Shown: positions 47,230 to 59,850, numbered from the stretch's first letter. The stretch is 64,000 bases of DNA from Thysanoteuthis rhombus (GCA_963457665.1 OY735213.1:49191785-49255784), one strand, 5' to 3'. Program-made: numbers and translations. Notes: generated by a model from the sequence alone, not told the origin.

Positions 47230-48935
47230 TCTGCAAGACAATCTTGCAGATTCCCCTTATTCTGGAGAAATTAAAGCAAGTGCAATGGAATTAAATAGTG
47301 GAAAATCACCTGAGATGGATGGTATTCGTTAAACCATGGTGGAGAAAATGATTCCGTAGCATCTACATGATTTGTTGTAAATTTTTTGATCTCAAGAACC
47401 CAGGGGACTGGTGAGATGCTGTAATGGTTGTACTGGTCAAAGACAAGAATATTATAGCGGTATAGCCCTACTGTCTGCAGTAGGTAAAGTTTTTTGCTGA
47501 ACATCGTTGGATTGTTAGCTCTGTCACATAACTGCTGGTATTCTCCCTGAATCACAATCTGGTTTTGTACTGGCTGTGGAACCATTGATATGATCTTCTC
47601 GACAAGATACCTGCAGGAAACGTGTGTCAAACAAGGTATAGACTTATATCGGATTTGGTTGACTCAACTAAGGCCTTTCATATTGTAAATAGTATGATTG
47701 TACGGAGATTTTATGGAGGTTTGGTTGCTCTGGCTAGTTTATTGCCGTAATGCTATCATCTCGGAATGATTTAATGTTGATGGAAAACTATCAGAATCAA
47801 TATTTGTAAAAAAACGGAGAGAAACAGGGAGATATTCAGGCATCAACATTATTTGCTCTGTACTTTGTCGTGGTTTTCTACGTAACGTTTGAAGGTTGGT
47901 GTCAATGTACGCTATCGCACTGGCAATGTGCTCAACATCATGTGATTTGCATTGAAAAAAACAAGGCACTTTAATAGTATCTTTGGCAAGAGACTATTAT
48001 GATCTGTTGACCCACACTGAGGATGACATACAGCATGTCCATATTGGATTCAAAAATACTTACTATGCTCCAGGACTGTAAGAAAAGGTGATGATATATC
48101 AACCTGCTCTTGGCAAATCGTTCAATGAGTCAAATATCTATGTATATTGCAAACGTCTGGCAGTGGTCGATAAGTTTGTGTATCTTAGAAGCACTGTCAA
48201 CAGGTTTATACCCTTGACAGTGAAACCTACCATCGGATTAAAAAAAAGCCAGTGAGGCATTTGGAAAGCTCCAACAACTACTTTAGGGACGATGTTTCAT
48301 ATCATATGGAATAAAGATGATGTCGTTCAATGCATGTGTACAGACCTCCGTACTTGATGGTGGCCTATCGTTTTCGTAAGAGGCAGCTGGGGCGCTTTCA
48401 CCAAAAATGTTAACTAAGGATTCAATGTGTGTATTGGGAAGTGCTGAAGTGCTGGTGAGATGTTACCGTGATAGTATCGGAGACACGGTCCTGAAGCATA
48501 AGCAACTCCTTCCTCATAAACTGAAGATAAGGTAAAAGTACAGCAGGAAGGCCTCACCTAAAGCTAGAAATATCTCAGTCGATGACCGGCAGTTTCGGCC
48601 GAGTAAATGTGATTCTTTGCGGAAACTAATTCATCGGGGAAGAGTTACATTCGAGGAGTCCCGCATCAAGAACGGAAAACTGAAGAGAAATGCTCGAAAA
48701 GGATCTGACTTCGAACTCCAAGCTCACAAAGGTGGCCACCGCGAACTGACTTGCCATATCTGCAGGAGGGTCTGCCTCAGCAAAGCTGGAAAGGAAAAAA
48801 TACCTATGAAGCCATGAAAACAGACAGCAGGTGAACTATGAAATAGCTACCGATCACAACACCTGTCACGTCCGTCGAAGGGAATGCAAGTCAGTAGGAG
48901 GGTTGGAAAGGCATGCAAGAATACTTTGAAGTTGC
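47230..48935 (+). mobile_element. LINE of a second type with C-terminal CxxC finger, degraded
   Basis: Plus strand fragments in order: an ELNSGKSPEMDGI-like linker; SGIALLSAVGKVF, then HITAGILPESQSGFVLAVEP (RT fingers, YRGISLL..GK and LPESQ.GFR). A 'VVDKFVYLRSTVNR' connection segment follows. The C-terminus has LTCHICRRVCLSKAGK (CxxC of a C2H2-like finger typical of this LINE type). Polymerase motifs between 47700 and 47950 are not legible. Many stops; dead. Confidence 0.75.
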
Positions 48936-49109
48936 ACCCCGGGTACCCGTGCCATGAATTCTCTGCTGTGCTAATTTTGCACAAGAAATTTCAAATCTCT
49001 GGCCGGGTTTAAAAGCCAAATCCGTTCTTGGCATAGTTGAGTGGTTCTTTGAAGTGACGTCATTTAATTGCCATACTCAAAAACAAGGTCTAAGCCATTA
49101 CGTATGTGT

Positions 49110-49450
49110 GCATCACGTATAGACATCACACCGAGGGAGCAAGACAGCTGAAAATTTGAATATTTACTCTTTATCATGTCTAGAAAAACGGCTGTTCTTG
49201 TCTTTTGAAAATTACACCACAAGAATAAAAAAAGGGCAAGTTTGGGGGGGGGGGCAAGTTCAATTTACGATGTGATTTTATGTTAAACCGATCCTTTACT
49301 TTGAGTTCAGGAGCGGCCTTGCTTGTTTTTTGTTTTTTGTTTTTTTTTGATTCGGAATCTCCAGTGATCCAACATTAAGCGATAAACCCTTTGTCCAATT
49401 TTTTAATCGATCACCCCTACATGGCTTCTACTGAGTGACTGTCTAGATCT
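49110..49450 (+). repeat. R1 family copy
   Basis: 'catcacgtatagacatcaca', 'agctgaaaatttgaatattt', 'acgatgtgattttatgttaa' and 'gatcacccctacatggcttc' followed by 'actgagtgactgtctagatc'. Confidence 0.65.
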
Positions 49451-49544
49451 ATAACGTATGTTGTTTATTTCATCAAACATAATCTCATGTACATTGTCAT
49501 TATATCATTGTTCAATGGTGTGATCGAAGAATTCATAGGATGAG

Positions 49545-49940
49545 AAACTATCAACCAAAACTGTCACTACAACGTTCAACATAGGTTTCTTCAGTTTTCA
49601 AGTTGATCTGACTGGCTGTCTTTGTATTTATGTATATAGTATCACATACCATTGGAGCTAGAGGCCTGGAAATTTGAACATTTATAGTTTTTTTTTTAGT
49701 GGCACGGTTCAATTTGCAATGTGAGTTTATGCTAAACTGATCACTTAGTTAGTGTCCGGTAGCATTACCGCAAGTTTTTTAAAATTTGAGACTTTTTTTT
49801 AGGGATTACTGCCCAATAAAATACGAGAGAAGTAACTTATTCATTGATCACCCCTTTTCCGAATTTTTCGATTATCCCCAACACAACAAGATATTGGTCA
49901 CGTGAGAGTTTCTATTGAGTGACTAACCAGACCGGTTTAC
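49545..49940 (+). repeat. R1 family copy
   Basis: 'aaactatcaaccaaaactgt' through 'gtttctattgagtgactaac' and 'cagacc'. Head-to-tail with the copies at 49110 and 50735. Confidence 0.8.
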
Positions 49941-50084
49941 ATTTATCTTTGGGTTGACGTACATAAACATACGGCTTAATCAGTAAATAGACCCTGCACG
50001 TATGACGTATGATCTATTTGACAATAAATACGCCGGGAATTAACGCAATAATGAATTTGAAAGCTTGTCTCCTATTCTTTATCA

Positions 50085-50235
50085 GGTTGCTCACAATGAA
50101 TTCGTCAAGGTACGATGGAAACAGTGCATGCAATGGGCTGTTTCTCCAAAAATCCTCGATGAATTTCAATAAAATTCAGTGGGAGGGTGGATCAAGGGCT
50201 TAGGAATAAGTGATTAAATTTTTGGACGGATACTG
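50085..50235 (-). repeat. S1 family fragment
   Basis: 'tctccaaaaatcctcgatga', 'atttcaataaaattcagtgg' and 'gtgattaaatttttggacgg' in reverse S1 order. Confidence 0.55.
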
Positions 50236-50734
50236 GGATTAGCTTCCGGTAGGGAGATATTTTTACAATCTGGAAGGGAGGTTAAAAATGAGCGCTTGAA
50301 AAAGGGTCATAATTTGAATTTCAAGGAAAGAAACTCCAACATTTACTCATTTAAATCCTCTCCATTGTTTTCTGATATTTTATTTCCATTCAGTTTTTAG
50401 TTAGTATACGGCGTTGACAGAGGTATGCCCTCCTTGACTGCTTTCTATTTTAATAGGTTTTAGTTTTATTATTTTTATCTAATTGTAGACTCTCTGTTTA
50501 TTTTTTTTAACTATTTGTAAAGGTTTGCATGACCTAAACAAACAATAACTGAAAATAGTTAATGTTTCAAATGTTATTCTTTCCCATTCTCTGTCTTCTT
50601 GCCTTGGAACTAGATACTCCAATTCTGACCTGACATCTGAGGAATACAAAAGTGCTTCAAGTCGCATTCCACGGTGTAACACATCTGGAACCGTCTTGAA
50701 ACCGCCCCCTTCATGCAACAGCATTCAGCAAGTA
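50236..50734. other. Unassigned stretch between repeats
   Basis: A minus-strand 81-codon frame (50479-50724) has no recognised motif and no splice support. Confidence 0.35.
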
Positions 50735-51168
50735 GAAACCGTCAAACAAAACTGTCAAATTATTCTTCTTCAGTTTTCAAGTTGGTTGAACTGCCTGCTT
50801 GTGTATGTATGACGCGTACAAGCCGTACGAAAGGGGCTACTGGGCTGAAATTTTCAGCATTTACCCCTTATCATACTTCGTTTTTTTGATAATCCCCCCG
50901 CTAAATAGGGTTTCAAATGGTTTTCAATTTGTAATGTAAGTTTATGCTAAACTATTTCCCAGTTTGGGCCAGGATCCATGTTTTTTTTATTTTTTTTGAA
51001 AATTCAGACTTTCCGAGTGATCACTTCCCACTAGATGGCGTGAAAAGAAACTTATTCATTGATTACCTTCTTTTCCAATTTTTCAGTGATCATTCCTACC
51101 ACGGCATACTACTAAAAGACGGTAATCGTATGACAGTTTCTATTGAGTGACTAACCAGACCTATTCTT
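50735..51168 (+). repeat. R1 family copy
   Basis: 'accgtcaaacaaaactgtca' to 'ttctattgagtgactaacca' and 'gaccta'. Faces the inverted copy at 51412. Confidence 0.8.
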
Positions 51169-51411
51169 TTTCTTTTTGTTTTATTTAGGGAGAAAATTTG
51201 TTGGTACACTTTTTCTAAGAAAGAAAAACAAGATTTCACTCTTTTTGTTTGACAAAGTATTCGTTTAAACAAGTGTCGTAAATATGAGAACTTGGGAGAC
51301 TTTTGTTTTTTCCTTGAACGTGTTGAAATAATTATTCGAATATAAAAGTACTTCTTCTGTAATATGTACCCTATAAAAATGAAATTTTTGCATAAACAAA
51401 CTTTCTAAAAT

Positions 51412-52060
51412 AACAGATCGGGTTAATCACTCAATAGAAACAACCACGTGACCAACATTTTTTTGCAATATACTATGTTAGGGGTGATCAATTAAACGAT
51501 TGGAAAAGGGGTAACCAATGAATAGGTTATTCCTCTCGCTTTTTGCCGGATGATAATCACTAAAAAGCCCGATTTCATCGAAAAAAACAAAAAAAACATG
51601 GACGCTACTGGAAATACACTAAGGAACCAATTAAACATAAAAAAGCGGTAAATTGAACGTCACCTTAAAAACTTATTCTTCCACGATTTGAAACATATTT
51701 CTAACAATGAAGAGCCGAGTCATAACTACATCCACTCTAATAATTAACAGAGTTATTTTTTCGCTGGTTCGTTGGGAAGATCTATGTCCAACGACGGACG
51801 TTAAAAGACTGATGATGATGAATGAACAGTGTGGGTTCATGTTGAATTGGCCTCAGTTACATGCTTCTCGGTTCGCTGGTCTGTCTGCAAGTTATATTCG
51901 AAGAAATTTTTGGAAAACATTTTCTTTCCATTTTTTTGTAGAGTAAATGTTTCAGCCTTTCAGCTCCATTTGTGTGACCTATACACAACCTGTACATGGA
52001 TAGCCAACCAGCCAGAATTAACTGAAGACTCGAGAAACCTTTGTTGGTTATCGGTTATTG
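51412..52060 (-). repeat. R1 copy with a LINE 3' end inserted
   Basis: Reverse R1: 'cgggttaatcactcaataga' at 51420 to about 51680, then the 5' block at 51950-52050 ('tccatttgtgtgacctatac', 'gccagaattaactgaagact'). Between them, 51770-51825 reads 'gaagatctatgtccaacgac' and 'ggacgttaaaagactgatga', the + strand 3' end of the RTE-type LINE. Confidence 0.65.
51770..51825 (+). mobile_element. RTE-type LINE 3' terminus, heavily 5'-truncated
   Basis: Matches the ends at 56280-56330, 60900-60940 and the complements at 55375 and 62705; ends in (GAT)n-like tail. Confidence 0.65.
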
Positions 52061-52374
52061 GTTCCAGTTTGTATCATCCAAAAACTATGTGTCTATAAGG
52101 AAACCCGGCGATTGTATTCGTCTTATGATGACTGACATTTATTAACATGGCTAACCAGGAATTTCCACGTACGAGAGATGAATTTTACATATTCCATGAT
52201 CTATGTTGAAAAGACAGAATTTGCATATTTAAAATTTAACACTGGAAGTACGGAATTCACATATTCGTAATTGTAACATTCAAAACACAAATTTTATAGA
52301 TTCTTAGTAATTTACTTTGAAAAAAAGATTTAGTTTTGATCAAAGGAAAAGGCCAAGTTTGGATTCCGCTTTAC

Positions 52375-52514
<140 letters not shown>

Positions 52515-52647
52515 TGTGTGTGTGTGTTTGCATGTGTGTATGTATGTGTGTGTTGAACAAAAATCTTGTGGTGAAAAAACAGCTGGGTTAAGAGAGATGT
52601 GCAATATATGAAATGAAAAATTGCAAATATCTGTCTGAATTTTTCAG

Positions 52648-52875
52648 ATGAAGGATCATTATGTAAACTTTGATTTGGACCTCTGTTGGCATCTTGGTTC
52701 AATTCTTGAACACAAAGTTTCGGCCGTTCTACCCTACGGGCGTATTCAGGTGATGGAAAATACACCCATCCATCATCTGAAGGCGGACTTCGTGTATAAT
52801 GGCCGTAATGTTGTGTTCAAGAAAAAAAAAACAGAATGTGGAATGAAGTTCGAACGCAATACTGCAAGTGATTAG
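52648..52875 (+). CDS. Candidate terminal exon g with stop codon
   Basis: Acceptor tttttcag follows shortly after a 138-bp (AT)n tract. The frame is open for 75 codons to TAG and contains DLDLCWHLGSILEHK. It starts phase 0, compatible with exon f. A gtgatg at about 52751 could be a donor, so the last 40 codons (Lys-rich, including an A-rich run) may be intron rather than coding. AATAAA lies at 52942-52947 about 70 bases past the stop. It is moderately GC-rich compared with its surroundings. Membership in the upstream gene is inference, because 33 kb of repeat-filled DNA intervenes; it could instead belong to another transcript or be retained ORF noise. Confidence 0.4.
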   Translation: MKDHYVNFDLDLCWHLGSILEHKVSAVLPYGRIQVMENTPIHHLKADFVYNGRNVVFKKKKTECGMKFERNTASD

Positions 52876-52941
52876 AATCAGTTATTAACATATTAAAGTC
52901 ATTTATAGCTTTCACTAATTTACTTAAAGAGAAATAATTTG

Positions 52942-52947
52942 AATAAA
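52942..52947 (+). promoter_or_regulatory. AATAAA polyadenylation signal candidate
   Basis: Canonical hexamer 67 bases downstream of the stop of candidate exon g, followed by T/G-rich sequence. AATAAA is frequent by chance in AT-rich DNA, so the call depends on the exon. Confidence 0.35.
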
Positions 52948-52960
52948 TAAGTCAATGTCA

Positions 52961-53079
52961 TTTTTAATTGTTGACATTTGAAGAATACCAACATGAACAG
53001 GAACTATTTTTTTAAATTGAAGTAAACATATTAAGATGAATTGCTTGTAAATTGATGTCTTCCCTTTGAAACTGATAGC

Positions 53080-53165
<86 letters not shown>

Positions 53166-53224
53166 TGCATGTATGTGGATATATATATATACATATATAT
53201 ATATATTTATGCGTGCACGTGTGT

Positions 53225-53274
<50 letters not shown>

Positions 53275-53450
53275 TATAACACGAAACATTAAAAACTATT
53301 ACAAAATATTTTTTGGGGGTGTCACTTCAGTCACTTATTTTCTAATGTTGGTTAATGTAGTTCACGTAATCTTTTTTTTTTGTTTTATATTTACTTAGTT
53401 ATTATTATACCATGTTTGATTTCCTCTTGTTGGGATCATCAGTTATTTAC

Positions 53451-53514
<64 letters not shown>

Positions 53515-53716
53515 GTTTAACCTTAGCCTATCTTAGCCCGCCCCTGTATATCAAAATATACGTGTATGTGTAAATACACACAAACACACACACACACATA
53601 CACACACATATATATATGCATCATCAAATGCGCGTATGTGCATACATTTGCTGAAAAGTAATGTGGAACGACTTTTCATCAAACGCCGTTTCATAGAAAA
53701 CAAAATACATACCCGT

Positions 53717-53748
<32 letters not shown>

Positions 53749-53980
53749 TGCACTCATGTGTGTATATGATATATGTGTACGCTGCATGTGTGCATAAGTG
53801 TGTTTCTCTTGATATTTGGCTTGTGTATGCGTATATGTGAATGAGAGTATATGGTATATTCGCACGCGTGTGTACTTGGCATACACCTGTATGATATGTG
53901 TGGTTATATGCGCATATGTGTATGCGTGTAATTGGCATTTCGATAAAAAGTCATGGTACCAAATTGAACATTTTACGTAA
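52961..53980. repeat. Microsatellite cluster
   Basis: (AT)n at 53082-53165, 53179-53205 and 53226-53270. (CA)n(TA)n is at 53451-53514, (CA)n at 53577-53602 and (CA)n at 53717-53741. Degenerate TG/CA-rich sequence continues to about 53930. No gene supported; overlapping open frames are repeat translations. Confidence 0.9.
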
Positions 53981-53984
53981 AAAA

Positions 53985-54255
53985 GGTCTGGTTTGTCACT
54001 CAACAGAAACCGCCATGAGATCAATGGCTCTTTGGCAACATGCAATGTTGGGGATGATTAATAAATTGGAAAAAGGCGCGATCAATGATTAAGTTAATTA
54101 CTTCTCTCGCTTTTTGTTTGATCACTAAAAAATCCGAATTTTCAAAAAATAAAAACAAAACTAAACAAAAACAAGCCTAAAAGCTACTTGACTCAAAGTA
54201 ATGGACTAATTTAGCTTTGACTTACGTTGTAAATTGACCCCACCAAAATATAGTT
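53985..54255 (-). repeat. R1 family copy, 3' part
   Basis: 'aggtctggtttgtcactcaa' at 53984, 'gcaacatgcaatgttgggga', 'gattaagttaattacttctc' and 'gacttacgttgtaaattgac' in reverse R1 order. Confidence 0.7.
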
Positions 54256-54559
54256 TTTGGTGGGTAGAATATTAAAAAAACCCTAAGAACAAAGAGAGTG
54301 GGCACATAGATCGATTGGTAGATATCTGCCTTTGCTAACCCGAACATGTGTTGTCATGTTTCTCTACTATCCCCCCCCCCAAAGTCGGTCCAGGAAATAA
54401 AAAGTGTATATCTGACACAAACATCAAAGGACGTAATCCAATGTAAACATTGAAAAGACAGTGTTTGGTGTAAACGAAATATTAAGCCAACACTCTTTCT
54501 ATTGAACAAGGTCAAAACCCAGATGAACCATTTATCATCCAATGAAACCTTCGAAAGAC

Positions 54560-55085
54560 AGGTCTGGTTGGTCACTTGAAGGAAATTTTCACACGACTAA
54601 AGTATTTACGCAGCATACCTTGTTAGGGTAATCTATTAGAAATTGGAAAAAAAAGTGGTTATGAACATGGAATTGAAAGTATATTGCGAACTTTTTAGTC
54701 ACTCAATATAAATCGTCACGATGTTATACTGGGGATGATCATTTAAAAATCGAAAAAAGGGTGATAAATGAATAATAATTACTTCTCACAACTTCTGAAA
54801 GATCACTATAAGTGCAAATTTGCCCCCAAAACAAGCCAAATGCTGTTGGATACAAAAAAGACCAATTTAGTATAAACTTAGATTGAATTTTCATGGATTT
54901 CGAAAAACAAAAAAAAAACAAACAAGTTAATAATGATAATGATAAGGGGTGGATTTCCTGTCATGTGGCTCCATTGATGCATTTGATATGCGTGGCACAC
55001 ATGTTTATGGATAGATACCCAGTCAGGAAGAATCACTTAAAAACTAGAAGAACATATTTTAATAATTCTGGTTGACAGTTTCTAA
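54560..55085 (-). repeat. R1 family copies, two overlapping fragments
   Basis: 'aggtctggttggtcacttga' at 54560-54645 starts one copy. A second starts near 54690 ('tttagtcactcaatataaat') and runs through 'ttagtataaacttagattg' to 'aagaatcacttaaaaactag' and 'ctggttgacagtttct' at 55080. Confidence 0.65.
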
Positions 55086-55333
55086 CAAACCAATGCAGAA
55101 ATGTAGATAAAACTGCTAAGACGTAATTGTAGTCTTATTTAAATTCTACCATTATTCTGAGACTTGAAGATCAGTGAAGAGCTGAACCTTAGAATGTTGG
55201 AAGTGTTGTGCCCAAGTTCCACTTCCCCGCGTTCATACCATTCTTAAGGTATTCAAAGAAGAGAAGTGTTCAATATCTTTAGAGATCGGCATGATTACAG
55301 GTTTCATTGTGCAGATCATGGGAAGAATAAGGA

Positions 55334-55335
<2 letters not shown>

Positions 55336-55371
<36 letters not shown>

Positions 55372-55735
55372 GTCTTTTAGCGTCCGTCGTTGGACATAGA
55401 CCTTCCCCAGGATTTGCCACACTTCCCTATCATGGGTGTCACGGAGCCAGTATTTCCTGAACTTGTCTAGTTCGTCTCTCCATCAAACACTTTGCCGGCC
55501 TCGGTTGCGAATGTGGTCTCGGGGGATCCATGTTGTGGGTCGTGATGCCCATCGATTGTCAGCCATTCTTGCAACATGGCCAGCCCACCGCCATTTGAGA
55601 TTTTTAATGGATTCTATGATGTCCCTAACTGTTGTCTTTTCTCGGGTGTACTGTGCTGTCTTGTGGTCTCTCCATGTGAGGCCTAGCATTGGACAGACCC
55701 GTAAATTGAGAACCATGTAACGTGCACATGAAAGA
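55336..55735 (-). mobile_element. RTE-type LINE 3' end with (ATC)n tail
   Basis: Tail (ATC)n at 55336-55371 on the + strand, then the shared 3' region ('gtccgtcgttggacatagac'). Upstream coding on the minus strand has MLGLTWRDHKTAQYTREK, VRDIIESIKNLKWRWAGHVA and RPTTWIPRDHIRNRGR. Truncated at the junction with the + copy at about 55735. Confidence 0.8.
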
Positions 55736-56330
55736 ATAAGGACATTACTGTCAAAATTGAAGATGCAAAACTGGGGAAAGTAGACCACTACATCTACTTA
55801 GGACAACGAATCTCTATGAGATCCACAAAAGGAGAAGAAATCAAGCGGAGAATCACCCTAGGATGGCAAGCTTTCGGCAAAGAAGAGTATGCAACCAATG
55901 CATCCTCCCGATAGTCACTCATGGAGCTGAAACACGGAACTTAACCAAGAGACAAACCTGCAGACTGAGGAACATGCAACATGTGCATGAGAGAATCATG
56001 CTCAACCTCACATGGAGATATCACAGGACAGCACAATATATCAGAGAGAAAACAGGAGTCAGAGACATCATAGAATCCATTAGGAAACTCAAATGGCAAC
56101 AGGCTGGTCATGTTGCGAGAATGAAAGACAACCAATGGACATCACAACTCACAACATGGATCCCCAGATATCACATGCGAAACGAAGGCTGACAAAATAC
56201 AAGATGGAGAGATGAACAAGACAAATTCAGAAAATACTGGCCCCGTGACACCCATGATAGAGAAATGTGGCTGATCCTGGGGAAGGTCTATTTCTAACGA
56301 CGGACGTTAAAAGATGGTGATGATGATTAC
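55736..56330 (+). mobile_element. RTE-type LINE 3' end, opposite orientation
   Basis: Plus strand: KLGKVDHYIYLGQRISMRS, then (after an internal deletion) VTHGAETRNLTKRQTCRLR, RNMQHVHERIMLNLTWRY and KLKWQQAGHVARMKDNQW. Ends 'cgacggacgttaaaagatgg' with a short GAT tail at 56310-56330. Head-to-head with the 55336 copy. Confidence 0.8.
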
Positions 56331-58255
56331 AGGGGATGCCTCACCAGCTGGTTACAACTCCTAACATCCCCAAACAGTCCGGCTGGTCAGGCTCAACTTA
56401 GCTTTACTTCGGTTATCGTACGAGGAGTGGTGTATCCAACAGGATTTGGCTGTAATGTCATCATTAGATATAATAGATATGTAAAAAGAGGAATGTGAAT
56501 TTGAGAGCAGACGGTGGTAACAGATCTTACAGAAGTGATTAAACGGCATAAATGAAGATAGAGAGGACGCATGGCCAACAGGTAAGATAACTTATGATGC
56601 AAAAGGTTTGTTGATTGGTTCCCGAGGGATGGTAAACGCATCGAAGGACCTGGGAAAGGCAAATTTGGGATGACTAATACTGCTGCTGATGATGATTATG
56701 ATTATAAGCGAACTCTGATAGCTAACTTAACTTGCACATTACTCTTCAAGCAAATAATCTATATAGTAAGTTTTCCCTTGCGCTGCTTACGGCCTCAGCT
56801 GTCCCTACTTGCGTTTCACATATCATGTCACTATTCACTAGGTCCGCTTGAGTGATTTGTGAAATAGACATAGAAGAGACAATCACCCGAAGTGGCGTCA
56901 CCCAGTTCATCTTGTGCCATTTTACCCTTAACCCCCAGAAACGAACTGAAATGAACGCAAACTGTCCCATCCGGAGGTTCGAACTCGGCACGCCGAACCA
57001 TTCGATGTGCTGTTGCCCGCTTGGCCACCCTGCACCCCCAATGACCTTTATGTTTGTGTACAAATTACGGGTGGGCTGTTTTCTGAAGACACAGAGACTT
57101 GAGGAGGTGATTTAGGTTCCCTGTCGTGTAAACTATGCGGGGTGGATCGGTTGTAATGACATATAATTGCACATCTCATCATTTCAATCCGTTGAGGCCA
57201 CTGACAAGGGTTGGTTTGGGGTAGATGATAGGTTTAATAAGACTGTCGCGAAGTACACGAGAAGCAACGTGCTCTTTCGTATAAAGGACACTTTAACACG
57301 TGAGACCAATGCAAGTGACTAAGTTAACTAGTCATCTTTTTTTTCTTGAAATAATCATCCTTCTTATAAGTAACTGCTCAATAGCATATGATTATCACCA
57401 GTTTTTGTAAGTCAAGTGATGCGAAATAAGTAAATAGTATAATTGATCTAAAAACAAGAACCGAAAGTTCAATGAGGCGTCCACTATAAAGTCTCAACTC
57501 CGCTATTGCTCATGTGACCTCGAGTAGAAGATAATTTCAGGCAAGATGAATCAAAACAGCCGAGAAAAAACATTTTAAAATAAAGTTTAAACGACATTAA
57601 TGACAGATAACGTAACCCCGAGTGGGAGATTTTTTTTTAACGAAAGAACCATCTCATCAAGGGGTCTCCTTTCTACCAAGTTCTTAATAAATCTTACGTA
57701 AAACAGCTGAAAAACGATATGGGGACAGACCTATCGATGGATACACGTGGTTTCTTATTGCGAGGCGAGGAAGCTTCTAAAAAAAAAAAAATTTAGAGTG
57801 CCAGCGTCACATGCTAAAAACTTGAAAATAATTTAGTATAAAATGAAATATTGAAAACTCAAGGAAGAGGAATCTGAATATAAAAATATCGAGATACCTT
57901 CCTTGGAATTTAGATTTAACAATTTAAAAAAAATCTAATCTCTTTTCCTGTAGAATTATAAGATTATATCTCGATCAAAAACGAATTCCTAGATTCACCC
58001 AAAATTCAATCACTCTTTTCAGATTCCTGTTTTCATTTATTATAGCGCTTTTAGCCTGCCATACTCTATTTTCCCGCCCGTAAACCATTGAGTAAATTTT
58101 ATGAATCTGCACACAGCTATACCCAACCCTGCATGCCCCCCTAAACTTCCGGTGCGATGCATTTGCCGTACTCCCTTTCAGATGCCCTGGCCCCAGTCAA
58201 TTTCTAAAGATTATAATCAAAATCACTGCAAGATCTTGATGTCAACTCAGAGTAA
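56331..58255. other. Mostly unassigned, with one tRNA-like head
   Basis: Apart from 56970-57039 (separate entry), no gene or element is supportable. A (GAT)-like remnant at 56680-56700 may be another LINE tail. Confidence 0.35.
56970..57039 (-). repeat. tRNA-like SINE head
   Basis: Minus strand: 'cagggtggccaagcgggcaa' (box A-like) and 'gccgagttcgaacctccgga' (box B-like) about 40 bases apart. Acceptor ends do not pair convincingly. Confidence 0.45.
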
Positions 58256-58259
58256 TTAT

Positions 58260-58640
58260 TCATTTAATTTCTTCTTCTTTTGGGGATCATAGAGATTTGT
58301 TGATCTAGGTAGATCTAGCGGCCTAGAAGAAATCAAGCGAAGAATCACTCTAAAATGGTAAGCTTTCGACACAACTAATGCATCCTCCCAATTGTCAATT
58401 ATGATTACCCAAAACATTGACCCTCTGAGAACCATGTAAGGTGCACATGAGAGAATCATGCTCAACATTGCATTATGATCAAAAGACAGCAAAACTTGTT
58501 AGAAAAAATAGTCTAAGATATAATAGAATCCATTGGAGAACCCAAATGGTAATGGGTTAGTCATGTTGCAAGACAGCCGCTGTACTTCACAACTCATTAT
58601 GCAGATCTGCAGAGATCGTATACGAAACTGTAACCGGCAG
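58260..58640 (+). mobile_element. RTE-type LINE fragment, degraded
   Basis: Plus strand: 'gaagaaatcaagcgaagaat' (EIKRRITL), 'gaaccatgtaaggtgcacat' (AHERIMLN) and 'atagaatccattggagaacc' match the 55.7-kb copy, with deletions. Confidence 0.65.
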
Positions 58641-58889
58641 GAAATAAAATTGCCAGGGTTTAAGTGAACAACTATGTCATCAATATAGTGATGTTGAAGG
58701 TAGATACTGAAGCATGACTTCAATAAATATCACTTAACTCTTCTAAGTCTTCAATATCTGTGTTCTTTCCATAATGGTTCAGTCACTATTTGAGTCCCTT
58801 TGAAGATAAGCTGTTCCTGAAATTGATTCATAGATTGGGCCATAATTAATCTTACCCACCATCTATACATGAATAGGTATGTAACTATT

Positions 58890-59380
58890 GTAACTGATTT
58901 TCTATAGCATAGTGTGTCCATACAGGTACATCTTAACATTGTTTAGTATGCCCTATGATAAAGAACAGGAAAATTCCACTAGTCTGAAAAAGAAGGGTAT
59001 ACAACCAATGTATCCTACCGATAGTCACATATGGAGCTGAAAGATGGAACTTAACCAAAAGATTGACCCTGAAACCGAGAACCATGCATTTGCCTATGAG
59101 AAAATCATGCTCAACCTCACAAGGAGAGATCATGAGACAGATAAAAGACAGTTCGAGACATCATAGAAAAATCAAGTGGCAATGAGCTGGACATGTTGCA
59201 AGACGACCATTGTTCAATCACGACTCGCAACGTGGATCCACAGAGATCATATGTGGGACTGTGGCCGATAGAAAATAAGATTGCCTGATGGGCTCAACAA
59301 GTTCAGAAGGTACTGGCTCACGGCCCCCACAATAGATATCTAGCGAAAATTGAGTCAGACGCTAAAAGGATGGTGATAGT
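58890..59380 (+). mobile_element. RTE-type LINE fragment plus flank, copy 1 of a duplication
   Basis: 'gattttctatagcatagtgt' and 'aacattgtttagtatgccct' are followed by 'aaagaacaggaaaattccac' and LINE sequence ('accgatagtcacatatggag'). Ends 'gagtcagacgctaaaaggat' near 59370. Nearly the same order recurs at 60445-60945. Confidence 0.7.
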
Positions 59381-59444
59381 ATGATGTCAACTAATGCCGA
59401 ACAGTAAGTGCGTTTACTGATACAGACCTTGACTGAATTTTATA

Positions 59445-59486
<42 letters not shown>

Positions 59487-59754
59487 CAAAAAATGGATTA
59501 CATGTATTTTCCTTAAATTGGCCAGATTTGTGTCTATCGTGCAAATTCATTTGCAAAATCCTACAGAAAAAAACCCAGCCAGATTTGGCAAAAACCGTCG
59601 ACAGAAAATGGTTCTTTGAGGGCACTCCCGATTCAGTAATCCCCGGCTGATAACAAGTTATTTACATAAAACCTCTTGCAAACCTAATCAGCCGATGTAC
59701 TTGCGAAGTAGTCACTCTGCTAATAAACTATTGAGCCGGATATGGTCACGGAAC

Positions 59755-59850
<96 letters not shown>

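Noticed and set aside
53066..53398. 110-codon + frame and 121-codon - frame
   Set aside because: Translations of (AT)n microsatellites on opposite strands; no independent coding evidence.
55336..55371. Regular short repeats that could suggest a CRISPR-like array
   Set aside because: Pure trinucleotide repeat that is the tail of a LINE; no spacers.
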